In this document: in pieces, positions 1 to 5,679 of the stretch
Numbering within the stretch: position 1 is the first letter of the stretch
Layout of the letters: the number at the start of each line of letters is the position of its first letter
Made by a program: the position numbers and the translations under genes
Notes under the pieces: generated by a model
What the model was told of the DNA's origin: nothing
Seen by the model: only the letters and a program-made list of their open reading frames with translations
Database searches by the model: none
NCBI GenBank assembly: GCA_016208845.1
Contig: JACQXH010000108.1
Span: 1 to 14,470, forward strand
Source of the DNA: Nitrospirota bacterium
GTDB taxonomy: Bacteria > Nitrospirota > Thermodesulfovibrionia > UBA6902 > BMS3Bbin08
Direction of reading: 5' to 3'
DNA: 14,470 nt

Positions 1-672
1 GTGAGCAGCAAGATAGGTAAATATGAGTACGCTGACGGAGGGACGATCTTTCTTGACGAGATCAGTGAGCTGTCACTTGCGATGCAGTCAAAGCTATTGA
101 GATTTTTTGAGGATAAGACCATTGAGAAGATCGGCGCCAAGGCAGGGAAAAAAGTAGATGTAAGGATAATAGCTGCGACAAGCGTGGATCTTAAGTCAGC
201 TATAGTCAAAGGCGTCTTCAGAAAGGAACTCCTGTACCGGCTGGATGCATTCAGGATAAATCTCCCGGCGCTTAGGGAGAGGGGGGACGACCGGGTGATC
301 CTGGCAAGATATTTCATTAATAAATTCTCCCGCGAAATGAATGTCACTAAGACATTTTCAAAAGAAGCCATAGACGTGATCAGAAATTATGACTGGCCTG
401 GCAATGTGAGAGAAATGATAAATAAAGTCAGGAGCGCGATAGTTATGTCTTCTGCCCCGGCTATTACGATAGAGGACATGAACCTGGATATGCCGAGCAT
501 TGACAGCATGAAGACAATAGCTTCACTGAGAGAGGTCAGAAGCGGTCTTGAGAGACAGAAACTGATCGAGGCTCTGAATATTTGCAACAGCAACATATCG
601 AAAACTGCTAAAGTTCTGGGTATCAGCCGTCCGTCCGTCTACAGCCTGAAAAAGAAGTACGGAATTACCTAG
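1..672 (+). CDS. Sigma-54-dependent transcriptional activator, 3' part (AAA+ and Fis-type HTH)
   Basis: This is the C-terminal part of a bacterial enhancer-binding protein that uses ATP hydrolysis to open sigma-54 promoters. The frame is open to the left edge, so the gene is partial; the first codon, GTG, is probably an internal Val just after the GAFTGA loop, which lies outside the window. Visible are Walker B GGTIFLDEI (about residues 13-21), a sensor I segment RIIAATSVDL (54-63), the arginine-finger region FRKELLYRLDAF (73-84) followed by LPALRERGDD, and the sensor II motif WPGNVREM (132-139). A Fis-type helix-turn-helix closes the protein (about 187-222: NISKTAKVLGISRPSVYSL). The ending SRPSVYSLKKKYGI resembles PrsR/VpsR-type regulators of exopolysaccharide genes. 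The receiver or sensor domain is not in the window, so the signal sensed is unknown. Stop TAG at 670-672. Confidence 0.93.
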   Translation: MSSKIGKYEYADGGTIFLDEISELSLAMQSKLLRFFEDKTIEKIGAKAGKKVDVRIIAATSVDLKSAIVKGVFRKELLYRLDAFRINLPALRERGDDRVILARYFINKFSREMNVTKTFSKEAIDVIRNYDWPGNVREMINKVRSAIVMSSAPAITIEDMNLDMPSIDSMKTIASLREVRSGLERQKLIEALNICNSNISKTAKVLGISRPSVYSLKKKYGIT

Positions 673-1143
673 TATTTTAGTTTATTTTTTATTATATAAT
701 CATTCTCGATCTCAGATAGATCTTAAGCAGGACGATAATTATTTTTATCGTATACGCATCACTCATACGCACTTAACAAAAAAATGGCGGAGCTTGATGA
801 TGGAGCAAGACAGCGAAAAGATCCTGATGGCCATTCTTGAGGAGTCGCCTGTCTATTTATCCCTGACGGGTCATGAGAGGCGTCTTCTCATTGCAGATCT
901 GAAGATCGTTTATTTAAGACGGGATATGATGTTTCAGGTTTAAGCAAGGACTGTTGAGAATTTTCCCTTCTCAGTTTAGATATTTTCAATTTTTTCCTGT
1001 TAGTCTTTTCTAAAATAAAAAAATATATTATACTTTAATCAAGGGTTATTGACTATGAAAACAATGATTATAATGTTATGGGATGAGACCGGAAAGTGAA
1101 TAAGTATTGACTTTTTCATATGTTTTACATTAAAAAAGAACAT
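673..1143. other. Largely non-coding stretch between regulator and amidase
   Basis: This AT-rich stretch contains one small candidate ORF (797-943). After it there is a weak hairpin, TGAGAA (955-960) and TTCTCA (968-973) around a 7-nt loop, followed by T-rich sequence; it could be a weak terminator. A TATAAT at 1069-1074 has a TTGACT at 1049-1054, but the spacer is only 14 nt, so I do not call a promoter. I saw no repeat-family member here and no convincing -24/-12 sigma-54 site, although I did not scan exhaustively. Confidence 0.5.
800..943 (+). CDS. Small hypothetical protein, 47 aa
   Basis: A short ORF begins MEQDSEKILMAILEESPVYL and ends DMMFQV before TAA at 941-943. GGAG at 789-792 lies 7 nt upstream of the ATG at 800; an adjacent in-frame ATG at 797 is the alternative start. 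The composition is that of a normal soluble protein: a predicted amphipathic helix (SEKILMAILEES) and a charged stretch HERRLLIADLK. I do not recognise a family and no domain can be named. It stands alone between the sigma-54 regulator and the amidase, with a weak hairpin and T-rich tract following. It could be a real small protein, the remnant of a longer gene, or chance. Confidence 0.4.
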   Translation: MEQDSEKILMAILEESPVYLSLTGHERRLLIADLKIVYLRRDMMFQV

Positions 1144-2292
1144 ATGAAAAGGGCTCTTCTGGGGTCATTGCTTGTAATCCTTTTTTTCGGATCGGTTGAG
1201 GCATCAGAAGGAGTTATAGTTGAGAGCATTCGATACCTGCCTGCCGAGGACTACATAAGAGTTGAGATAAGTCTCAACGGTCCTGTAATATTTACTCAAA
1301 ACCGCATTTCAAATCCGGACCGCATTTATTTTGATCTGGATAACAGTCTATTATCCTCCAAAGTCGAACCTTCTTTATCTGTAAATAATGGCGCCCTGGT
1401 AACCATAAGAGCGGCCCAATTCAATAAAGAAACGGTAAGGGTCGTTCTTGTTGTGAGGGGCATGCAGAGCTATAAGGCTGTTTTCGAAGAGGCTCAAAAC
1501 AAAGTTGTAATTGATGTGTATGGGAAGCAGGAGCTAAAGCCAGTTCTAGATACAAAAGCAGCGGTTCAGGAAATTACAGCGGTCAAAAGGATCGTCATTG
1601 ATCCAGGGCATGGAGGTCATGATCCCGGGGCCATCGGACCCAACGGGCTTCAGGAAAAAGATGTAGTGCTCGAGATCGCAAAAAAACTCGGGAAGATACT
1701 GAAAGAAAATTACAATATGGAAGTTGTTTTCACCCGGGACAGGGACGTCTTTATACCTCTTGGAAGAAGAACGTCGATTGCGAATAATAAAAAAGCCGAC
1801 CTGTTTGTATCAATACATGCAAATGCGAGCCGCAGAAGAGGCGCCCGCGGCATAGAGACGTATTTCCTGAATTCAACGGACGATGATGAGGCTATAAGAG
1901 TTGCGGCCAGGGAGAACGCCATCTCTCTAAAGAAAATGCGCGAGGTCCAGCAGACAGAGGTTCAAAAGATGCTGATGGACCTGGCCAGCGGTATTAAGCA
2001 GGAAGAGTCTCTGAAGCTTGCCGGTAATGTGCAGGTATCGTTAATTGATTCCCTGAAGGGCGCTTATGAAGATGTTTATGACCTTGGCGTAAAGTGGGCC
2101 TTGTTCTATGTTCTTGTGGACGCAAAAATGCCGGCGATCCTTATTGAGACATCTTTTATAAGTAACAATAAAGAAGAGAAACTGCTTTCCAGGGATGAAT
2201 ACAGGGCGAAAATAGCTGAGGCGATAGCTGATGGGATCAGGGGGTACATCGCGCCGTCAAAACTCGCGAAGAGCGCCGGTGGCGGCATTTAA
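1144..2292 (+). CDS. amiC: N-acetylmuramoyl-L-alanine amidase (AMIN + Amidase_3)
   Basis: This is a periplasmic zinc amidase that cuts the bond between N-acetylmuramic acid and L-Ala of the stem peptide, normally for daughter-cell separation. From ATG 1144 the protein (382 aa) starts with a clean signal peptide (MKRALLGSLLVILFFGSVEA); an in-frame ATG at 1120 would add eight polar residues and has no better ribosome site, so I prefer 1144. An AMIN domain spans about residues 22-125 and Amidase_3 about 150-372. Zinc and catalytic residues are visible: His in VIDPGHGGHDPGA, Glu in LQEKDVV, His in FVSIHANAS, and the catalytic Glu in ILIETSFISN. There is no LysM or SPOR tail. The regulatory helix usual in AmiC-type enzymes appears as the insert DDDEAIRVAARENAI and following. 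The gene overlaps the start of the downstream EcfT-like gene. The symbol is by family only; AmiA or AmiB equivalence is possible. Confidence 0.9.
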   Translation: MKRALLGSLLVILFFGSVEASEGVIVESIRYLPAEDYIRVEISLNGPVIFTQNRISNPDRIYFDLDNSLLSSKVEPSLSVNNGALVTIRAAQFNKETVRVVLVVRGMQSYKAVFEEAQNKVVIDVYGKQELKPVLDTKAAVQEITAVKRIVIDPGHGGHDPGAIGPNGLQEKDVVLEIAKKLGKILKENYNMEVVFTRDRDVFIPLGRRTSIANNKKADLFVSIHANASRRRGARGIETYFLNSTDDDEAIRVAARENAISLKKMREVQQTEVQKMLMDLASGIKQEESLKLAGNVQVSLIDSLKGAYEDVYDLGVKWALFYVLVDAKMPAILIETSFISNNKEEKLLSRDEYRAKIAEAIADGIRGYIAPSKLAKSAGGGI

Positions 2293-2887
2293 TCCCAGAG
2301 TAAAAATAATCCTCTATGCGCTGCTTGTCATAGCGGCCTTTATGTCTAATTCATTTAAAGTCGACCTGGGCCTGCTCTTTCTGGTCAGCATCTTTATTGC
2401 CCCGGCTAAATCATCTATTCTCAGGCGCGGAATAATCCCTATAACGATTTTTTTATTTTTCACCTTTGCAAGCAATGCATTGTTCCATACGGGAAGAATT
2501 GTGTATGAGTCATGGGGCGTCACGATAACTGAAGAAGGCCTCAGAAGCGGAGGTCATCTCGCCTTGAGGCTCATTATTTTAATATTAGGGGCCAAGATAT
2601 TAACTGCCTCGACTTCTGCTGATGATTTGATTAAAGGGATGACATCGCTCTTAGGCCCTGCTGGGAGATTGAGAACTGTCAGGGATTTTATGTCCACCAT
2701 GTCTCTCACCCTACGCTTTCTGCCCATAATCTATGACGAATCACAGATATTTTTCAGAGAGGCCCTGAAAAATTCGCATGATAAAACGCTCATGGAAAAG
2801 ATTAAATCCTCCGCCTCTCTCATCGCGCCCCTTTTTGAGAGGAGTATGAAACGGGCGCGGGAGATGTCGGCTGATATGCATCAATGA
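2279..2887 (+). CDS. EcfT-like (CbiQ family) energy-coupling transmembrane protein
   Basis: This membrane protein belongs to the EcfT/CbiQ family, which in ECF-type importers joins two ATPases to a substrate-binding S component. From GTG 2279 the product is 202 aa; an ATG at 2231 would add a polar, Arg-rich leader read from the amidase tail and is less likely. Hydrophobic helices lie at about 8-30, 31-48, 54-72 and 93-112 (for example IILYALLVIAAFMSNSF). The C-terminal cytoplasmic part has the usual long helices and an Ala-Arg segment (SMKRAREMSADMHQ) corresponding to the coupling-helix region, but the family's final Arg-Gly motif is shortened. The start overlaps the amidase stop by 14 nt, so translation may be coupled. 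No EcfA ATPase or S component is in the window, so the substrate cannot be named. An alternative is a stand-alone CbiQ-like protein of other function. Confidence 0.8.
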   Translation: MAAFNPRVKIILYALLVIAAFMSNSFKVDLGLLFLVSIFIAPAKSSILRRGIIPITIFLFFTFASNALFHTGRIVYESWGVTITEEGLRSGGHLALRLIILILGAKILTASTSADDLIKGMTSLLGPAGRLRTVRDFMSTMSLTLRFLPIIYDESQIFFREALKNSHDKTLMEKIKSSASLIAPLFERSMKRAREMSADMHQ

Positions 2888-2960
2888 ATATATCTTTTAT
2901 TCGTGTTTTAGTTGAAAAAGGTTCTTAATGCTAAATACTGTCATTTAATAAACATAGAGG

Positions 2961-3030
2961 GTCATTCCCGTGAAAACGGGAATCCAGTCTTTTTAATATC
3001 TTTCTGGATTCCTGCTTTCGCAGGAATGAC
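2961..3030. repeat. Two-armed palindromic repeat, copy 1 (dRS3-like arms)
   Basis: Two 27-bp arms (2961-2987 and 3004-3030) are inverted copies with a 16-bp spacer. Each arm is itself a hairpin: left stem ATTCCCGT/ACGGGAAT around GAAA, right stem ATTCCTGC/GCAGGAAT around TTTC. The arms differ at four positions, and all four are paired, compensatory changes within the small stems. The core ATTCCC-N8-GGGAAT is the layout of the dRS3 repeats known from Neisseria. Related elements are at 7402-7464 and 8199-8256. Confidence 0.85.
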
Positions 3031-3119
3031 AGCAAATATAACATTATTCATTCCGTTTATATTAATAACTTATTTCCACTTTTGACGAATGAACCAGATA
3101 TATTTGACCAGCCATGGTT

Positions 3120-3148
3120 TTGACATCATTTCAATGATGATTTAAGAT
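3120..3148 (+). promoter_or_regulatory. Sigma-70-type promoter with dyad in spacer
   Basis: TTGACA (3120-3125), a 17-nt spacer and TAAGAT (3143-3148) precede the phosphatase gene. A perfect dyad, CATCATT-TC-AATGATG (3124-3139), fills most of the spacer and could be an operator. The expected transcript start is near 3155, leaving a leader of about 45 nt to the GTG at 3201. Confidence 0.6.
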
Positions 3149-3200
3149 GAACCAATTCTGATATTTTATGAAACTTAATAACTATAAGATAGAGGCCGAA

Positions 3201-3809
3201 GTGAGATATTACAAAACGCATAAATTAATAACTTTGGGATTATCAGCCTGCCTGGTAATATGTTTGATTTTTCTGTCCGGCACCTGTCTTGCATCTGAAA
3301 AAACATCGTCAAAACTTGACCTGCAAGTTACCTTACCGGAAGGTACCAGGGTTTCTGAAAAAATATTCAGCCTCAACGGGCTTCCCAATGCAGGCCGCGT
3401 ATCACCCGTGATCTACCGCGGCGCACAGCCTCTTCAGGAAGGCTATGAAACATTAAAAAGCATGGGGATAAAGACAGTTATTAATCTCCGCAATCATAGT
3501 GAGAAAAAAGAAGTGGAAGCGGCTGGAATGAGATCCATTGAAGTGCCTCTAAGTGTTTTAAGGGATGTTGATATTAAGGTGATCGACAAAATAATTGATA
3601 TGATGACCGATCCGGCCAATCAGCCTGTATATGTGCACTGCAGGCAAGGGCAGGACCGCACTGGAATAGTGATTGCGGCGTACCGGATGAAAGTTGAGGG
3701 ATGGTCTCTTAAAGAAGCAGGGGCTGAGATGCAGGCATTTGGCTTCAATGACATATGGCATGAACTTAAGGAGTTTGTCAGGAAATATGCAAAAAGCCTG
3801 GAAAAGTAA
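3201..3809 (+). CDS. Exported Cys-based (dual-specificity/tyrosine-type) phosphatase
   Basis: This is a protein-tyrosine-phosphatase-fold enzyme with the signature HCRQGQDRTG: nucleophile Cys, CX5R loop, then Thr. I choose GTG 3201 (202 aa) because AGAGG at 3191-3195 is 5 nt upstream and the protein then begins with a typical signal sequence (RYYKTHKLITLGLSACLVIC..., with a likely cleavage near CLASE); an ATG at 3168 without a good ribosome site is the alternative. The catalytic domain covers about residues 55-200, with a conserved early segment YRGAQPLQEGYETLKSMGI and TVINLRNHSEKKE, as in Siw14-like and DUF442-like phosphatases. An exported location means the substrate may be a phospholipid or sugar phosphate rather than a phosphoprotein; this is inference. 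The gene is followed 4 nt later by a lipid-type glycosyltransferase, which suggests a joint envelope role. Confidence 0.85.
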   Translation: MRYYKTHKLITLGLSACLVICLIFLSGTCLASEKTSSKLDLQVTLPEGTRVSEKIFSLNGLPNAGRVSPVIYRGAQPLQEGYETLKSMGIKTVINLRNHSEKKEVEAAGMRSIEVPLSVLRDVDIKVIDKIIDMMTDPANQPVYVHCRQGQDRTGIVIAAYRMKVEGWSLKEAGAEMQAFGFNDIWHELKEFVRKYAKSLEK

Positions 3810-3813
3810 AGAA

Positions 3814-4920
3814 ATGAAATCTGTGATGGTGCTTTCTGCTGCCTCAGGGGCAGGTCATATCAGGGCCGCAGACGCCCTTGTTGCTGAATTCAGCAATAAG
3901 GGCATTTCAGCAACAAGGCATGTTGAGGTCTTAAAATATACAAATCCCATCTTCAAAGGCATTTATTCCGACCTGTATAAAGAGCTTGTTAATAAACAGC
4001 CTGACCTGCTTGGATGGGTATATAAATCGCTCGATCGTCCCTGGCAGCAACAAAAGAGAAGACTCGCGCTAAGCAGGCTCAATACCGTGCCGTTGGTAAA
4101 GCTTTTAAAACAGGAAAAACCGGAAATAGCAATATGCACCCATTTCCTTCCTGCTGAGATCCTTATCTATCTTAAAAAGAAAAAGATGCTGGACATGCCT
4201 GTTGGGGTTGTCGTGACGGATATAGATGTCCATGCAATGTGGCTGTACCGCGATGTAGACTGGTATTTTGTTGCGCATGAAGAGACAAAGGCATATATGT
4301 CTGCATTGGGCATACCCTCTGAAACGATCTATGTCACAGGCATACCAATAGATCCGGTATTTGGTGTCGAAAGATCAAAAAAAGAAACCAGGCGCCGGCT
4401 GGGACTGGACCCTGACAAGACTACATTGCTTGTCTCTGCAGGAGGATTCGGTGTAGGGCCGGTTGAGGCGCTTATACAGTCACTTAAAGAAGTAAAAAAT
4501 GAAATTCAAATTGCAGTAATATGCGGACGAAATCCAAAACTCGAATCTCGAATTAAAAAAATAGCGATGACCCGGCATCCTATAAAAGTTGTAGGCTTTA
4601 CCACTGAGATGGATGCCTGGATGGCAGCCTCTGACCTGCTCGTGGGAAAGGCAGGAGGCCTAACGAGCGCTGAGGCCCTTGCCCGCGGACTCGTAATGGT
4701 CATTGTTAATCCTATCCCCGGACAGGAAGAACGCAACAGCGATCACTTCCTCGAAGAAGGTGTTGCTATCAGATGCAACAACCTCCCTGCACTGGCGTAT
4801 AAAATAGATAAACTTATAGATGATAAAGAGAGGTTCCTGAAAATGCAGCAAAATGTTAAAAGACTGGCGTGCCCACATGCCGCGTCGGATATTGTTTCTA
4901 TTGTGATGGGGCGGGTGTGA
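3814..4920 (+). CDS. MGDG-synthase-like diacylglycerol glycosyltransferase
   Basis: This is a GT-B glycosyltransferase of the MGDG synthase/UgtP/MurG clan, which moves a sugar from a nucleotide donor to diacylglycerol or a related lipid at the inner face of the membrane. From ATG 3814 the protein has 368 aa, normal for the family, and begins MKSVMVLSAASGAGHIRAA, the usual first strand and GxGH loop; an ATG at 3787 would add nine residues and overlap the phosphatase by 23 nt. The N-terminal acceptor half (about 12-170) contains CTHFLPAEIL and VVVTDIDVHAMWLYRDVDWY. The donor-binding half (about 195-365) contains LLVSAGGFGVG, ICGRNPKLE, VVGFTTEMDAWMAASDLLVGKAGGLTSAE split by its usual loop, and PGQEERN. 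No membrane helix is present, as expected for a monotopic enzyme. The acceptor lipid cannot be read from the sequence. Confidence 0.87.
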   Translation: MKSVMVLSAASGAGHIRAADALVAEFSNKGISATRHVEVLKYTNPIFKGIYSDLYKELVNKQPDLLGWVYKSLDRPWQQQKRRLALSRLNTVPLVKLLKQEKPEIAICTHFLPAEILIYLKKKKMLDMPVGVVVTDIDVHAMWLYRDVDWYFVAHEETKAYMSALGIPSETIYVTGIPIDPVFGVERSKKETRRRLGLDPDKTTLLVSAGGFGVGPVEALIQSLKEVKNEIQIAVICGRNPKLESRIKKIAMTRHPIKVVGFTTEMDAWMAASDLLVGKAGGLTSAEALARGLVMVIVNPIPGQEERNSDHFLEEGVAIRCNNLPALAYKIDKLIDDKERFLKMQQNVKRLACPHAASDIVSIVMGRV

Positions 4921-4921
4921 C

Positions 4922-4963
4922 GGCAGGGCGAGTGATTCTGCGCCGAGACAGGCGGATATAGAC
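4922..4963. repeat. Imperfect direct repeat, left copy
   Basis: These 42 bp match 5711-5752 at 35 of 42 positions, in the same orientation. The best block is TGATTCTGCGCC followed by AGGCGGATAT. The left copy is intergenic; the right copy lies within codons 15-28 of the deacylase. The pair brackets the toxin-antitoxin module. Confidence 0.7.
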
Positions 4964-4986
4964 GCAATTTATCTTTTTGTCAGTGG

Positions 4987-5015
4987 TTGACATATGTATA
5001 TTATGGTAATATACT
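4987..5015 (+). promoter_or_regulatory. Strong promoter with palindromic operator for the BrnT module
   Basis: TTGACA (4987-4992), exactly 17 nt, then TATACT (5010-5015). A perfect 8-bp dyad, GTATATTA-TGG-TAATATAC (4996-5014), sits in the spacer and covers most of the -10 box, where a ribbon-helix-helix antitoxin would be expected to repress. The predicted transcript start coincides with the toxin ATG at 5022, so the mRNA may be leaderless. Confidence 0.75.
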
Positions 5016-5021
5016 AATATC

Positions 5022-5339
5022 ATGATGCCTTCAGATATTCTGGCGAAATGTTCCGGATTTGAATGGGACAGCCACAACGCAGATAAAATTTGGCTCAGGC
5101 ATCACGTTTCTCTATCAGAGTGCGAACAGATGTTTTTCAATCTCCCGCTGGTTGTTGCTGACGATATTATACACTCCGAGCAGGAAAAACGGTTTTATGC
5201 TCTTGGCCAGACTGACACGGAAAGATTTTTATTTGTGGTTTTTACAGTTCGAAAGAATACTATCAGGGTAATATCAGCAAGGGATATGAATCGAAAAGAA
5301 AGGAGAGTGTATCAATCTCATGAAGAAGAAAATACCTAA
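5022..5339 (+). CDS. brnT: BrnT-family ribonuclease toxin
   Basis: This 105-residue protein matches the BrnT family, small type II toxins with an RNase fold that arrest translation by cutting RNA. Recognisable are FEWDSHNADKIWLRHHVSLSE near residues 13-33 (family: FEWDxxKAxxNxxKHGVSF), the central HSEQEKRFYALG segment, and the ending FTVRKNTIRVISARDMNRKERRVY, matching the conserved RISAR...ER..Y. The length is normal and I see no lesion. There is no ribosome-binding site before the ATGs at 5022 and 5025, and the predicted transcript start falls on the first of them, so leaderless initiation is likely. The antitoxin gene overlaps the last 20 nt. The gene should be autoregulated through the dyad at 4996-5014. 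Confidence 0.87.
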   Translation: MMPSDILAKCSGFEWDSHNADKIWLRHHVSLSECEQMFFNLPLVVADDIIHSEQEKRFYALGQTDTERFLFVVFTVRKNTIRVISARDMNRKERRVYQSHEEENT

Positions 5340-5679
5340 GTTTAAAAATGAAAATGAGGAAAGAGCGTTTTGGGCGACTCATGACTCAACGGAGTTTATT
5401 GATTGGGAAAAGGCAAAGAGAACTTTGCTGCCAAGATTAAAACCGTCGGTCAAGACAATTTCTCTTCGCCTTCCCGAAGCAATGCTTGAAGAACTAAGGC
5501 TGCTGGCAAATAAAAGAGATGTGCCATATCAATCGAAAAAGAACTTGATGTATATTCCAGGGCATCATAAGGCGCTCGTTCGAATAGCGAACCGCTCCCG
5601 CACAGTTAGATCGATACAAGCAACTATGGGACGTTGCCAATTTAACCAATTTATTTTCAGGAGAAATATTGAATTTTGA
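5320..5679 (+). CDS. CopG/RHH antitoxin partner of BrnT, C-terminus disrupted
   Basis: The first 72 residues are a textbook CopG-type antitoxin: KFKNENEERAFWATHDSTEF, then DWEKAKR, and the ribbon-helix-helix strand and first helix KTISLRLPEAMLEELRLLAN followed by KRDVPYQS. Family members continue with a second helix of the type LIKxFLxERIEKEL. Here the frame instead runs into about 47 unrelated residues (119 aa total, against a usual 85-90). In another frame the bases from 5532 read IEKELDVYSRAS and stop at 5568-5570, which fits the family ending. The simplest reading is a deletion of roughly 25 nt at about 5533 that removed most of helix B and changed frame. Helix B is needed for the RHH dimer, so repression and DNA binding are probably impaired; toxin neutralisation by the N-terminal part might persist. 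AGGAG at 5301-5305 is a rather distant ribosome site (14 nt). Confidence 0.8.
   Translation: MKKKIPKFKNENEERAFWATHDSTEFIDWEKAKRTLLPRLKPSVKTISLRLPEAMLEELRLLANKRDVPYQSKKNLMYIPGHHKALVRIANRSRTVRSIQATMGRCQFNQFIFRRNIEF

Larger units (their letters stand above)
2888..3200. other. Intergenic stretch with palindromic repeat and promoter
   Basis: The stretch holds a 70-bp two-armed palindrome (2961-3030) and a promoter-like pair with a small dyad (3120-3148), both listed separately. The rest is AT-rich without credible ORFs. No rho-independent terminator with a T tract was seen after the EcfT-like gene; the palindrome could serve that role on either strand. Confidence 0.5.

Noticed and set aside
1049..1074. 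Promoter TTGACT...TATAAT before the amidase
   Set aside because: The spacer is 14 nt, too short for a normal sigma-70 promoter.
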